A stretch of 64,000 bases of DNA from Fidelibacterota bacterium (GCA_014239435.1 JAAZYX010000008.1:1-64000), one strand, 5' to 3'. Shown: positions 10,046 to 19,143, counted from the first letter of the stretch. Notes: generated by a model not told the origin, from the sequence alone. Made by a program: numbers and translations.

Positions 10046-11370
10046 TCGAAAAGATTCGCAATATTTTCACTATTCCTGAACTGCGTAATCGAATTTTGTT
10101 TACTCTCGGGATTTTGATCATTGTGCGTATAGGAGCGCATATCCCGATTCCCGGAATTAACGGTGAAGTACTTGCTTTGGCCGTTGCTGATTTTCAGAAT
10201 ACTCTTTTTGGGCTTTATGATCTTTTTGCCGGCGGTGCATTCCAGAAGGCAACTTTGTTTGCACTGGGAATCATGCCGTACATTTCAGCTTCTATTATTA
10301 TTCAGCTGATGGGAACAGTTGTACCGTATTTCCAGAGACTTCAAAAGGAAGGCGAAGCGGGTCGGAAAAAGATTACCCAAATCACGCGGTATGGAACCGT
10401 TCTTATTGCTGTTATGCAATCGTACGGTGTTGTTGCAGTTTTCTTACCATCCATGACAGCCGGTGGACAGAGTGTTGTTATAAATCCCGGATTCGGTTTC
10501 ACATTCACAGGAATTGTTAGCTTGGTGACGGGTGTTATTTTGCTGATGTGGCTGGGCGAGCGCATTACAGAGCGCGGCATTGGAAATGGAATCTCGCTCG
10601 TTATTATGATTGGAATTGTTTCCGTACTTCCGAATGTTATTTTGAGCGAAATATCACTAATCCAAGAAGAAGTCAGAGGCATTCTTGCTGAACTCATTCT
10701 TATTGGAATCATGTTTTTGATTGTCGGGTTTGTTGTACTGTTAACGCAGGGAACACGAAAAATTCCGGTACAGTATGCCAAACGTGTTGTTGGCAGAAAA
10801 GTGTACGGGGGGCAATCCACGCATATTCCTTTACGGGTAAATACTGCCGGTGTAATGCCCATTATTTTCGCACAATCCATTATGTTTATCCCTAGCACAA
10901 TTGCCACATTTTTCAGTGAAAGCCCCTTTATGCAGGGCATGATGAGATGGTTTTCATTTGATCACCCATTCTACTGGTTTGTCTTTGGAACCATGATTGT
11001 TTTCTTCACATACTTTTACACCGCCATAGCACTGGATCCCGTTCAGGTTTCCAATCAAATGAAACAGAATGGCGGATTTATTCCGGGAATTAGACCGGGA
11101 AAGAAAACAGCAGAATATATTGATAATATTTTGACGAGAGTTACCTTGCCCGGATCATTCTTTCTCGCATTTGTCGCTGTCTTTCCCTACTTATTAATGC
11201 AGACGATGGATGTTGGTTATGATTTGGCCTCATTTTTTGGGGGAACGAGTCTGCTCATTATTGTAGGTGTTGCACTTGATCTTCTGCAGCAGATTGAATC
11301 GCATTTACTGATGCGGCATTACGACGGATTCCTAACCAAGGGAAAAATACGCGGACGGAGGCGGATGTAA
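10042..11370 (+). CDS. secY: Preprotein translocase channel subunit SecY
   Basis: Forms the protein-conducting channel of the inner membrane with SecE and SecG. The 442-aa product shows about ten hydrophobic segments. Family motifs are present: GIMPYISASIIIQLM (plug and TM2 region), QRLQKEGEAGRKKITQITRY, GERITERGIGNGIS and the cytoplasmic loop FIPGIRPGKKTAEYI. The start is GTG overlapping the rplO stop. secG lies elsewhere in this window (38133). Confidence 0.97.
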   Translation: MIEKIRNIFTIPELRNRILFTLGILIIVRIGAHIPIPGINGEVLALAVADFQNTLFGLYDLFAGGAFQKATLFALGIMPYISASIIIQLMGTVVPYFQRLQKEGEAGRKKITQITRYGTVLIAVMQSYGVVAVFLPSMTAGGQSVVINPGFGFTFTGIVSLVTGVILLMWLGERITERGIGNGISLVIMIGIVSVLPNVILSEISLIQEEVRGILAELILIGIMFLIVGFVVLLTQGTRKIPVQYAKRVVGRKVYGGQSTHIPLRVNTAGVMPIIFAQSIMFIPSTIATFFSESPFMQGMMRWFSFDHPFYWFVFGTMIVFFTYFYTAIALDPVQVSNQMKQNGGFIPGIRPGKKTAEYIDNILTRVTLPGSFFLAFVAVFPYLLMQTMDVGYDLASFFGGTSLLIIVGVALDLLQQIESHLLMRHYDGFLTKGKIRGRRRM

Positions 11371-12122
11371 TGGTTCGGATTCGTTCCAAAAGAGAAATTG
11401 AATTGATGGCGGAAAGCTGCCAAATCGTTGGCGATACGCTTGACATGTTAGCGGACCATGTAAAACCCGGCATAACGGTATTAGAATTGGATTCCATGGC
11501 GGAAGATTTTATCCGTTCCAGAAACGCACGGCCGGCTTTTAAAGGGTATCTGGGATTTCCCGCTACTTTGTGCGTTTCCGTCGAGGATGAAGTGGTTCAC
11601 GGAATTCCATCCGAAAGAATTTTGGAAGACGGACATATTGTCGGAATTGATTGCGGAGCAGAAAAAAGTGGCTACTTCGGTGATGCTGCAAGAACATTCG
11701 CGGTAGGAAACATTACCGATGAGAAACAAGCCTTGATGGATGCAACACGTGATGCAATGTTCATCGGGATTGATAAGGCAAGGCCGGGAAATTTTGTATC
11801 AGATATAGGGCACGCCATTCAGACTTTTGCGGAAGCAAAAGGATATTCTGTAGTTAGGGAACTCGTTGGGCACGGCATAGGAACCGAACTCCATGAAGAA
11901 CCTCAGGTCCCCAATTACGGCATTCCGAAACAGGGTCATGAATTGAAGGAAGGCATGTGCCTCGCGATTGAGCCTATGATTAATCTTGGCGCTAAAGAAG
12001 TTTTTACAGATAAGGACGGCTGGACGATTAAAACGGTGGATGGGAAATCATCTGCTCATTTCGAAAATACCATTGCAATACTGGCGGACGGACCGCAAAT
12101 CCTTACACAGGGACAGGCGTAA
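11370..12122 (+). CDS. map: Methionine aminopeptidase, type I
   Basis: Removes the initiator Met from nascent proteins; a cytoplasmic dinuclear metal enzyme. The 250-aa product has the M24A motifs: [15 protein letters not shown] with the substrate His, [18 protein letters not shown] with two Asp ligands, [16 protein letters not shown] with the His ligand and CLAIEPMI with the Glu ligand. It lacks the N-terminal SEC-C extension of some orthologues. It directly follows secY (TAATG); adk, often between them, is missing. Confidence 0.96.
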   Translation: MVRIRSKREIELMAESCQIVGDTLDMLADHVKPGITVLELDSMAEDFIRSRNARPAFKGYLGFPATLCVSVEDEVVHGIPSERILEDGHIVGIDCGAEKSGYFGDAARTFAVGNITDEKQALMDATRDAMFIGIDKARPGNFVSDIGHAIQTFAEAKGYSVVRELVGHGIGTELHEEPQVPNYGIPKQGHELKEGMCLAIEPMINLGAKEVFTDKDGWTIKTVDGKSSAHFENTIAILADGPQILTQGQA

Positions 12123-12349
12123 TGGCTAAGGAACAGCCGATTACCATTGAAGGAATAATTAAAGAAACATTACCAAACGCTATGTTTAGAGTTGAAGTTG
12201 AAATCGGTGAAACAGCCCACGAAGTATTGGCGCATGTCAGCGGGAAAATGAGAATGCATTATATCAAGATTCTTCCCGGTGATGTTGTGACGCTGGAGAT
12301 TTCACCTTACGACTTGTCTCGCGGCCGCATTACGTATCGGAATAAATAA
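12122..12349 (+). CDS. infA: Translation initiation factor IF-1
   Basis: OB-fold factor that occupies the A site during initiation. The 75-aa product has the family pattern [35 protein letters not shown] and [13 protein letters not shown]. The start overlaps the map stop. The following gene rpmJ begins after one base, the standard infA-rpmJ-rpsM order. Confidence 0.97.
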   Translation: MAKEQPITIEGIIKETLPNAMFRVEVEIGETAHEVLAHVSGKMRMHYIKILPGDVVTLEISPYDLSRGRITYRNK

Positions 12350-12350
12350 T

Positions 12351-12464
12351 ATGAAAGTAAGAGCATCCGTCAAGAAGATTTGTGAAAAGTGTAAGATTAT
12401 CCGCCGCAAGGGTGTGGTGCGAGTAATCTGCGTCAATCCTAAACATAAACAAAAGCAAGGTTAG
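12351..12464 (+). CDS. rpmJ: 50S ribosomal protein L36
   Basis: 37-residue zinc-ribbon protein of the large subunit, found by reading the 12350-12470 interval directly. It starts [15 protein letters not shown] and ends in a basic tail (NPKHKQKQG). Zinc ligands C11, C14, C27 and H32 are all present, so this is the zinc-binding form. ATG follows the infA stop after one base, and an AGGAG just beyond its stop serves rpsM. Confidence 0.95.
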   Translation: MKVRASVKKICEKCKIIRRKGVVRVICVNPKHKQKQG

Positions 12465-12473
12465 GAGAAGGCA

Positions 12474-12863
12474 GTGGCACGTATTGCTGGAATTGATATT
12501 CCCCGGAACAAGAAAGTTCCCTATTCCCTAAGTTACATTTATGGAATTGGGGAAACGACCGGGTATAAAATTTGTGAAGCCGCGAATGTGGACCCGGAAG
12601 CTCGGGTTGATGACCTCAGCGAAGATCAGGTGACCGCTCTCAGAAATGCGATTGCCGATCTTGGGATTGTCGTGGAAGGTGAGTCCCGGACGACCGTATC
12701 TATGAATATTAAGCGACTGAAAGATATTGGAAGTTATAAAGGACTTCGGCATCGCCGCGGAATGCCTGTAAATGGGCAGAGGACTAAAACCAATGCACGG
12801 ACTCGAAAGGGAAGAAAGCGGACGGTTGGACTCGGAAAAAGTACTGTCGGTAAGAAAGGATAA
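12474..12863 (+). CDS. rpsM: 30S ribosomal protein S13
   Basis: Head protein contacting tRNA and the large subunit. The 129-aa product starts [18 protein letters not shown] and has [24 protein letters not shown] near the C-terminus, both diagnostic. The start is GTG at 12474 with AGGAGAAG upstream (12464-12471). First gene of the alpha block. Confidence 0.97.
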   Translation: MARIAGIDIPRNKKVPYSLSYIYGIGETTGYKICEAANVDPEARVDDLSEDQVTALRNAIADLGIVVEGESRTTVSMNIKRLKDIGSYKGLRHRRGMPVNGQRTKTNARTRKGRKRTVGLGKSTVGKKG

Positions 12864-12868
12864 AAACA

Positions 12869-13258
12869 TTGGCTGAAAAAGTAACAAAGGGTAAAAAGAA
12901 AAAAGCACAGGTAGAACCTGCTGGCGTCGCTCATATTAAGGCGACCTTTAACAATACCCACATAACACTCACAACAAAAACAGGTAACGTGATAGTCTGG
13001 AAAACAGCGGGAACTTGCGGGTTTAAAGGCTCTCGAAAAAGTACTGCGTTTGCAGCAACACAGGCAGCAGATATTGCCGCAAAAGAGGCAATGGCGCTTG
13101 GCCTTCAAAGTGTTGATGTAAAAGTGAAAGGTCCTGGGTCCGGACGGGAATCGGCAATTCGATCTCTCGCAGTTTCCGGACTTGAAATTACTTCCATTCA
13201 AGATGTGACACCGTTACCGCATAACGGCTGCAGGCCTCCTAAAAGGCGGAGGGTTTAA
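12869..13258 (+). CDS. rpsK: 30S ribosomal protein S11
   Basis: Platform protein of the small subunit. The 129-aa product has [32 protein letters not shown] and ends with [13 protein letters not shown], where the Asn is the residue that forms isoaspartate in some species. The only plausible start in this frame is TTG 12869, with AAGGA eight bases upstream. An unusual start codon for so highly expressed a gene. Confidence 0.96.
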   Translation: MAEKVTKGKKKKAQVEPAGVAHIKATFNNTHITLTTKTGNVIVWKTAGTCGFKGSRKSTAFAATQAADIAAKEAMALGLQSVDVKVKGPGSGRESAIRSLAVSGLEITSIQDVTPLPHNGCRPPKRRRV

Positions 13259-13260
13259 GT

Positions 13261-13878
13261 ATGGCGAAATCATCTGTGCCAAGAGGAAAGCTTGTTCGGA
13301 AATTCGGTGAAAATATTTTTGGAAATCCGAAGTACGACCGCCTGTTAAATCGGAAACCTTACACGCCCGGTCAGCATGGACCGAATCGGCGAAGGCGCAT
13401 GTCAAAATATGGCGAACAGCTTAAAGAAAAGCAAAAGGTCAAATTCATGTACGGTATTCTCGAAAAACAATTTCGGAATTACTTTTCAAAGGCAGAGGGA
13501 ATGAAGGGCGAAACCGGAACCAATCTTCTTCAGCTTTTGGAATGCCGATTGGATAATGTGGTGTACCGATTGGGTTTTGCGTCTACCAGAACGCAGGCGA
13601 GGCAAATGGTAAGTCATGCACATTTTTTGGTGAATGGAAAGAAAACGAACATTTCGTCATTCCAGGTTAAGCCGGGAGATAATATTCAGGTTCGTGACCG
13701 CAGTAAAAAGATAGATATTATTCTGGATTCGCTAAAAAGAATTAAGGGAGATATCGCACTCCCATGGCTGGAACTTGACAAAGCCAAAATGAAAGGCACA
13801 TTTTTAGCGGTGCCGGAACGCGAAGACATGGAATTAACCGTTAACGAACAGTTTATTGTTGAACTGTATTCAAAATAA
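13261..13878 (+). CDS. rpsD: 30S ribosomal protein S4
   Basis: Primary 16S rRNA 5'-domain binder. The 205-aa product has an S4 RNA-binding domain at about residues 95-155 (LLECRLDNVVYRLGFASTR, ARQMVSHAHFLVNG). The N-terminal region is of the type without a four-cysteine zinc motif. GGAGGG at 13247-13252 provides the ribosome binding site. Followed by a 23-nt gap and rpoA. Confidence 0.97.
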   Translation: MAKSSVPRGKLVRKFGENIFGNPKYDRLLNRKPYTPGQHGPNRRRRMSKYGEQLKEKQKVKFMYGILEKQFRNYFSKAEGMKGETGTNLLQLLECRLDNVVYRLGFASTRTQARQMVSHAHFLVNGKKTNISSFQVKPGDNIQVRDRSKKIDIILDSLKRIKGDIALPWLELDKAKMKGTFLAVPEREDMELTVNEQFIVELYSK

Positions 13879-13901
13879 TTAACACATAAAGGAAATACAA
13901 A

Positions 13902-14873
13902 ATGGCTATTGAATTAAATCTGAAAATTGAATTTGATAAAAAGTCGCTCACCGGCACATTTGGTAAATTCAGCGTAAAACCGCTGGAAAGAGGATATGCG
14001 GTTACCATCGGGAATGCACTTCGGCGCGTTCTGATGACCTGCATTCCGGGTGCCGCTATCACGAATATCAAGATGGATGGCGTACTGCATGAATTTTCTA
14101 CCGTCAAAGGTGTGAAAGAGGATGTAATGGACATCATTCAAAATCTGAAAGGTGTGCGCTTTAAACTCACCGATAATAATCCGGATAAAGTCCGCGTGAA
14201 AATGAAAGGCAAAGGAACCTTCACCGCCGCTGATATTCAAAAAACCAGCGAACAGTTTGAAATCCTGAATCCGGACCATTATATCACCGATCTGAATTCA
14301 TCCGGTGCTATTGATATGGAAATCCGAGTAGGCATCGGTCGAGGCTATGTTTCCGCTGACGATAATTATTTACCGAACGCTCCCATTGGAATGGTTTCGA
14401 TCGATAGTATTTTCAATCCGGTACGGAATGTTACTTTTGATATCAAGCCTGTTCCCGGAGCAAAAGAACCGATTGAGATTCTTACTATGGAAGTTGAAAC
14501 GGACGGATCCATCACACCGAAGGATGCTGTAAGTTATTCCAGTTCAGTTTTGATGGAACATTTACAGGCGATTGAAGCCATTTCTAAACCGGAAGTATTA
14601 AAGGTGAGTGAAGGTGTAAACGAGGAAATGTTACTCATTCGTGATCTTTTAAAACGAACGATTGATGAAATGGAACTTTCGGTGCGTTCACACAACTGCC
14701 TGCAGGCAGCCGGCATCAAGTATATTTATGAGCTTGTTAGCAAAGAAGAGCCTGAAATGCTGAAGTATAAAAACTTCGGACGCAAATCTCTGACAGAACT
14801 CATTGAAAAGCTTGATGGAATGGGACTTTCATTTGGTATGGACGTAGATGAATATTTGAGGGAAGATGTCTAA
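13902..14873 (+). CDS. rpoA: RNA polymerase alpha subunit
   Basis: Scaffold subunit of RNA polymerase. The 323-aa product has an N-terminal dimerization domain (LERGYAVTIGNALRRVLM, about residues 29-46; GRGYVSADDN) and a C-terminal domain with two HhH-like helices that contact UP elements and activators (NCLQAAGIKYIYELVS, FGRKSLTELIEKLDGMGL). An AAAGGAAA motif precedes the ATG. It abuts rplQ with no spacer. Confidence 0.98.
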   Translation: MAIELNLKIEFDKKSLTGTFGKFSVKPLERGYAVTIGNALRRVLMTCIPGAAITNIKMDGVLHEFSTVKGVKEDVMDIIQNLKGVRFKLTDNNPDKVRVKMKGKGTFTAADIQKTSEQFEILNPDHYITDLNSSGAIDMEIRVGIGRGYVSADDNYLPNAPIGMVSIDSIFNPVRNVTFDIKPVPGAKEPIEILTMEVETDGSITPKDAVSYSSSVLMEHLQAIEAISKPEVLKVSEGVNEEMLLIRDLLKRTIDEMELSVRSHNCLQAAGIKYIYELVSKEEPEMLKYKNFGRKSLTELIEKLDGMGLSFGMDVDEYLREDV

Positions 14874-15296
14874 ATGCGGCACCTGAAAAAAGGCCGAATT
14901 TTAGGACGGAATCCGTCGCACAGGAAAGCGACTATGCGCAATATGGCCGTAAATCTGATTGAGCATCGAAAAATAAAAACGACCGATGCAAAGGCGAAAG
15001 AACTCCGCATGTTCATTGAACCGCTCATCACCAAAGCGAGGAAACCGAATTTGAATACGATTCGCCAGCTGATGAAAATTCTGCCTCGAAAAGAATCGGT
15101 GCATAAGCTGGTACATGAAATTGCACCGGAATTTGTTGATCGCCCCGGCGGATATACTCGAATCACAAAATTGGGGTTCCGAGACAATGACAGGGCACCT
15201 GTTTCTTTGATTGAGTTTGTCGGAATGAATGGAGTTGAAGCATCGGAGGAACCAGATGCAAAACCAAAGAAAAAATCCAAGGGCGATACAGACTAA
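14874..15296 (+). CDS. rplQ: 50S ribosomal protein L17
   Basis: Large-subunit protein near the tunnel exit. The 140-aa product starts MRHLKKGRILGRNPSHRKA and has GGYTRITKLGFRDNDRAP near its C-terminus, standard for the family, then a charged 25-residue tail (EEPDAKPKKKSKGDTD). The ATG follows the rpoA stop immediately. It closes the alpha block. Confidence 0.97.
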   Translation: MRHLKKGRILGRNPSHRKATMRNMAVNLIEHRKIKTTDAKAKELRMFIEPLITKARKPNLNTIRQLMKILPRKESVHKLVHEIAPEFVDRPGGYTRITKLGFRDNDRAPVSLIEFVGMNGVEASEEPDAKPKKKSKGDTD

Positions 15297-15300
15297 ATTC

Positions 15301-16476
15301 ATGAAAATTCGAAGTATTTTCGGAAGGGCGGCTTTTACAGTTGCCCTTCTTTTTTTGGCCGAAAATCTTCATGCGGAAGTATCCTTGTTCAGCCACCGCT
15401 ATTTGTGGATCGTCCGGGATGCCATGACATCGGAACAGAAAATTTCTGATGCTGTGAGTTTTGCAGACAAGAACGGATTTAATCATATACTGGTTCAGGT
15501 TCGCGGTAGAGGAGACGCCTATTATCGTTCGGATATTGTTCCAAAGAGTACCTTGATTGCAGAACCTGAGTTTGATCCGCTTGCAGATATTATACTAAAA
15601 GCAGCATTGCGCGGTATCAAAGTGCATGCATGGGTGAACACGTATTTAATTTGGTCTGACAATAAGGTGCCTCTTCAGCGAAATCATTTGCTGTTCAGGA
15701 ATTCTGATTGGCTGGATTCAAATGGTAAGGGCACCGTATCGGTTCCGGAAGATATTCGAAAATATAAACCTCAAAACGGGGACGAAGGCTTTTACCTCGC
15801 ACCGCATCACCCGGACGTCAGCGGATACCTTTTAAGCGTGCTAAGAGAATTAACGGCTAAATATGATCTGGATGGAATTCATCTCGATTATGTTAGGTAT
15901 CATAATAGTGGGTACGGAATGAACAAGGCTGCCGTTGCTGCTTATCTCAATAAAGGTGGAAATCTTCCCGGTAAACAATCTTCGGACCTTGCACCCGAAT
16001 ACGCCGAAAGGCAAGCGCATGCCGAATGGTCGGATTATCGCAGGCAGGCCATCACTCGATTTGTTCGGGATGTCAGTATTATGTTGAACGAAATTCGGCC
16101 CGGATGCCAGCTTTCTGCCGCAGTGAAACCGAATCTTTATAAAGCCCGAAATGTATTTTTACAGGAGTGGGATGTGTGGCTGGCGGCAGGATATCTTGAT
16201 TGGGCAATGCCGATGAATTACACACCAGATTTGCGAATCTATGCGGGGAATGTAGATATTATGTACGATCATCTTCCGGCCCGATACCGTGAAAAAATCA
16301 TTATGGGAATCGCGACCTATAATCAGTCACCGCTGGATGCGGCGGATAAAGTGACGTATGCCAGTATTACGCGGTTTCGGGGAATTTCACTTTTATCTTA
16401 TAATTCACTCAATGAAAATCCGCGCTACATCCAGCCGATTCGGGACAGGATTTTTCCATTCTTACCTAAAGACTGA
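15301..16476 (+). CDS. Secreted GHL10-family glycoside-hydrolase-like protein
   Basis: Predicted exported TIM-barrel protein of the glycosyl-hydrolase-like 10 (DUF187, YngK-type) family; substrate unknown. I start it at ATG 15301, giving a clean signal peptide (about residues 1-25, ending ENLHA). An in-frame ATG at 15229 inside rplQ would bury it. Family features are RYLWIVRDAMTSEQ at the mature N-terminus, GIKVHAWVNTYLIW, the catalytic-site-like DGIHLDYVRYH near residue 215, and DWAMPMNYT. It begins only 4 nt after rplQ with no terminator seen, so it is probably read through from the ribosomal operon. No good ribosome binding site is visible. Confidence 0.85.
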   Translation: MKIRSIFGRAAFTVALLFLAENLHAEVSLFSHRYLWIVRDAMTSEQKISDAVSFADKNGFNHILVQVRGRGDAYYRSDIVPKSTLIAEPEFDPLADIILKAALRGIKVHAWVNTYLIWSDNKVPLQRNHLLFRNSDWLDSNGKGTVSVPEDIRKYKPQNGDEGFYLAPHHPDVSGYLLSVLRELTAKYDLDGIHLDYVRYHNSGYGMNKAAVAAYLNKGGNLPGKQSSDLAPEYAERQAHAEWSDYRRQAITRFVRDVSIMLNEIRPGCQLSAAVKPNLYKARNVFLQEWDVWLAAGYLDWAMPMNYTPDLRIYAGNVDIMYDHLPARYREKIIMGIATYNQSPLDAADKVTYASITRFRGISLLSYNSLNENPRYIQPIRDRIFPFLPKD

Positions 16477-16516
16477 CACACGTAGTTTTCCGAATTTCGT
16501 CGGATTCAAAGTGTGT
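16476..16516. terminator. Nested hairpin between convergent genes
   Basis: ACACAC (16476-16481) pairs with GTGTGT (16511-16516), and inside it TCCGA (16489-16493) pairs with TCGGA (16500-16504). It fills the 39-nt gap between the convergent GHL10 and amidotransferase genes. There is no long T-run, so terminator activity is inferred from position. Confidence 0.45.
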
Positions 16517-17700
16517 TACTTTAAATAAAGTACTTTTTGCCGGACATTTGTACCGCCGGCGGAAATGCGAATAAAATAAGATCCCGAGGGAAGCGGTTTT
16601 CCCAATTGGTTGACAGGATTCCACTGAATAGATTTATTCCCGGAAGCAATGATTCCGTCCAATATCATTTCGCCTGAAAGGTTGTAGACTGCATAAGATC
16701 CCGACAAATCATCCGGTAATTCAACGTCCACCTTGACGGAACTGTTAAACGGATTTGGAAATGCACGGTGGACCTTAAATTTCTTTTCCTTCACAAAAAT
16801 TTCAGGTTCTTCTTTCGTGAAATCCGGAATGTGTTTTATTCCATCTGAGCTGAGAATGACCATTTCACCGTTTTCAATTCCTGTCCAGTCAAGCGCGCCG
16901 GCATCGCCAGAAGAGGGCGGACCGCTCATCACTGCATAATGCTCGGACGATTCTGAAACTTTTAATCCATTTTGCCCGCCATACACGTACAGCGACTTTC
17001 CATCAGAGAAAACAATATTTGTTTGATACAGACTTACACCTTTGTCTTGTAAAGATTTGAGCGCTGTTTTTATTCCGGATAAAACATCCTTTTTGGTATT
17101 AATCTGTTTCATGATGTGTAGCAGGATAAGCTCAGAATCCACTACGGAATTCCACCCGTCGTCGTCCCAATCACCGCTTCCGAATGTTTGCGGCGGATGC
17201 TGGTTCAGCCACGTCTTGTCCGCGCCATTTTCGGTAAGTAAATCATACAGAATTGATTTTGAAATTGTCCCATTGTGTGAAAGTGAATAGGTCCCCAGTT
17301 CAGACTGGAAAATCCACGGATGCGGATTGGGAATGCTGTTGATTCCGGATGTTGCCATTCGTAGGTGACCAATACCGATGTTGGTATTCCGATCTAAAAG
17401 TAATGCATCCACGGCGGACCAATATTGATCAGGATTTTGGGATGCCGGCGCGGGCGAACGAACCAAAATGCCGATTGGATCCGGCAAGTCTGATTTCAAT
17501 CCCAACAGCGCCCAGCCGGCGGGATGGTAAGCGGATTGTTCGAATAGCATTTGCAGTTCACCGCGGACAACGGAAATTTCACGAGAAGAAAGAGTGGAAA
17601 AATCGCCGTCGGATTTTGCAATGATTCCCCAAATCCTGCATGCGAAAAGGGAAGAGGTGAAGCTTGCAATCAGAGCACATTTTATGAAAATGGAAGCCAT
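16516..17700 (-). CDS. Secreted class II glutamine amidotransferase with C-terminal sorting domain
   Basis: Ntn-type amidohydrolase of the YafJ/EgtC group. After a signal peptide (residues 1-20, ending SSLFA) the mature protein would start with C21 (CRIWGIIA), the N-terminal nucleophile position of class II amidotransferases. Other family signatures follow: GHLRMATSG, NPHPW, SHNGTIS and DSELIL. Residues 310-394 form a separate beta domain starting FPNPFN and ending RQKVLYLK, the Por/T9SS-type or FlgD-like C-terminal domain of FCB secreted proteins. The 394-aa product would therefore act outside the cytoplasm, which is unusual for this enzyme class. SLFAC is a poor lipobox; a lipid on C21 would block catalysis. 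Substrate unknown. Confidence 0.8.
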   Translation of the reverse strand: MASIFIKCALIASFTSSLFACRIWGIIAKSDGDFSTLSSREISVVRGELQMLFEQSAYHPAGWALLGLKSDLPDPIGILVRSPAPASQNPDQYWSAVDALLLDRNTNIGIGHLRMATSGINSIPNPHPWIFQSELGTYSLSHNGTISKSILYDLLTENGADKTWLNQHPPQTFGSGDWDDDGWNSVVDSELILLHIMKQINTKKDVLSGIKTALKSLQDKGVSLYQTNIVFSDGKSLYVYGGQNGLKVSESSEHYAVMSGPPSSGDAGALDWTGIENGEMVILSSDGIKHIPDFTKEEPEIFVKEKKFKVHRAFPNPFNSSVKVDVELPDDLSGSYAVYNLSGEMILDGIIASGNKSIQWNPVNQLGKPLPSGSYFIRISAGGTNVRQKVLYLK

Positions 17701-17754
17701 GCCGAAGTTTACCGAGTTCTGAAGAATGAATCAATGTTTCTTGTCTTCATAATA

Positions 17755-18423
17755 TCATTCCCTGAAATATACGATCTGCAATTGATAAAATCCCCGATTG
17801 AGCATTTCTGCATCGAAGCCTAGCGTCAGCGGCGGCTGTAGATCTAAGCCGTTCACCGATCCGAGATAAACGAAATGAACCTTAAATGAAATCATCAGCC
17901 CGCTGCGCTGTGCTGACATAATATTCCAAGTTCCGCCAAAGAATCCGCCGAAACCGTTCTTCTTCCATACATCAGTGCCGCCTAACAATCGTGCACCGTT
18001 CGCAATTTCTGCGAAATCAACCTTATAAAATCCAAAACCCGCATCTACTGACAAAGTACGTTTTCCGCTTGGTCGCCATTTGAAGGACGGCAATAGATAA
18101 CCGCCGCCTGCGAAAAGTTCACTTTTAATTGGGAAGAGGCCGGCATCGAAGCCTATCAGCAAATCCTCACCGGTGCGCTGATTCACCAGCCAATGTAGCG
18201 CGCACGCTATCTGAAACCGCTCTGTATAGAGCTTACCGCTAACGAGCGGCTGTAAGTCCTCAACGTCCGGCCAGCTGTGAATGCCGACACTTACTTCATA
18301 ACGATAATTCCGGGCATCCGGTCCAACCGCTGCATGTGTGCCCGTACTGAATAAAACGACACCAGCAAGCAAGGCAGACATCGAAAATTTATTGGATTTT
18401 CGCAAGGCGACGAGCACCTTCAA
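17755..18423 (-). CDS. Predicted outer-membrane beta-barrel protein, unknown function
   Basis: 222-aa protein with an N-terminal signal sequence (hydrophobic ALLAGVVLFSTGTHA). Amphipathic, Gly- and aromatic-rich strands follow (YRYEVSVGIHSW, LLIGFDAGLFPI, LFAGGGYLLPSFKW, FGGFFGGTWNIM, MISFKVHFVYLG), resembling a small barrel. The first start is TTG 18423; ATG 18381 is a shorter option that keeps the hydrophobic core. I do not recognise a family. It is transcribed away from its hypothetical neighbours with a 50-nt gap. Confidence 0.55.
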   Translation of the reverse strand: MKVLVALRKSNKFSMSALLAGVVLFSTGTHAAVGPDARNYRYEVSVGIHSWPDVEDLQPLVSGKLYTERFQIACALHWLVNQRTGEDLLIGFDAGLFPIKSELFAGGGYLLPSFKWRPSGKRTLSVDAGFGFYKVDFAEIANGARLLGGTDVWKKNGFGGFFGGTWNIMSAQRSGLMISFKVHFVYLGSVNGLDLQPPLTLGFDAEMLNRGFYQLQIVYFRE

Positions 18424-18472
18424 AACAGGAGGAACCGGAAAGAGTATTTTTCTCGAATAAGCTCACCGGATG

Positions 18473-18811
18473 TCACCCGCCAATCCAGTTCCAGAATTCG
18501 TACTGAATATCATGTTTGTCCAAAAACGGCTGCAGAGCAACAGCTTCGTCGTTCGAAAATCGCGAAACAAGAGCGGCAAGAACATCATTGCCTTCATCCA
18601 ACACCGAAGCCAGTTTTGGAATATCTTTTGATTGAATTGTCAACACCCACTCATATTGGGAAAGACCCGATCCAAAGATTTGTTCGACGCCATCACCGAA
18701 ATCTTGGCCCTCGATCGTAAGCGTGCCATCAGCAGATAAGGTAGCATCCAATTGCCGCGTGCCAAGCTTGTCGCGGTCATCCCGAAGTATTACGGTTCTG
18801 TGTTGAGTCAT
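18473..18811 (-). CDS. Conserved hypothetical protein, 112 aa
   Basis: Small soluble acidic protein with no signal or membrane segment. It begins RTVILRDDRDKLGTRQLDA and continues TLTIEGQDFGDGVEQIFG and YEWVLTIQSKDIPKLASVL; the end is YEFWNWIGG. From memory it resembles a small family of unknown function common in actinobacteria that shares an L-x-IEGQD-like pattern, but I cannot confirm this. It overlaps the upstream membrane-protein gene by ATGA, so the two are co-translated. Confidence 0.55.
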   Translation of the reverse strand: MTQHRTVILRDDRDKLGTRQLDATLSADGTLTIEGQDFGDGVEQIFGSGLSQYEWVLTIQSKDIPKLASVLDEGNDVLAALVSRFSNDEAVALQPFLDKHDIQYEFWNWIGG

Positions 18812-19143
18812 ACTTTAACAACTTGGTCAATTGATTCGAACAAGTTTCCGAATGGTACAGTAATTGGCTTTAATTCTATAAGTTTCCCTAAGGATATTGT
18901 TTTTTGGTCACCGACGGCTTGATTCAAATCTTTTGTTGACAGCACATAGAAATCCCACCACTCAGCTCGGCTACTTTCATTTAATAGTGAAGAATAAATC
19001 TCTTCGGGGAGGACTGAAAATAGAATATTGCCAAAAAAATCAGTACTATAAAGCACTGGATAGGCGACAAGAGATACCAATAAAGCAATCAATGTATACT
19101 TGCCGACTCGCTGTCTTATAGCGCCTTCTCGTTCTAAGATCAT
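18808..19143 (-). CDS. Hypothetical single-pass membrane protein, 111 aa
   Basis: Has one hydrophobic segment near the N-terminus (LIALLVSLVAYPVLY, about residues 17-31) preceded by basic residues, then a soluble domain with an Asp/Glu-rich surface. I recognise no family. It is AT-rich compared with the core genes. It forms a two-gene unit with the 112-aa protein downstream, suggesting the pair works together. Confidence 0.5.
   Translation of the reverse strand: MILEREGAIRQRVGKYTLIALLVSLVAYPVLYSTDFFGNILFSVLPEEIYSSLLNESSRAEWWDFYVLSTKDLNQAVGDQKTISLGKLIELKPITVPFGNLFESIDQVVKV

Noticed and set aside
10341-10940. 199-aa antisense ORF inside secY
   Set aside because: Shadow of secY; no start signal and not compatible with the operon.
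14696-14709. CTGCCTGCAGGCAG palindrome inside rpoA, similar to the repeat at 38593
   Set aside because: It encodes conserved alpha-CTD residues (NCLQAAG), so I take it as coincidence.
15229-15300. Upstream in-frame start of the GHL10 gene inside rplQ
   Set aside because: It would place 24 basic residues before the signal peptide; ATG 15301 gives a normal signal.
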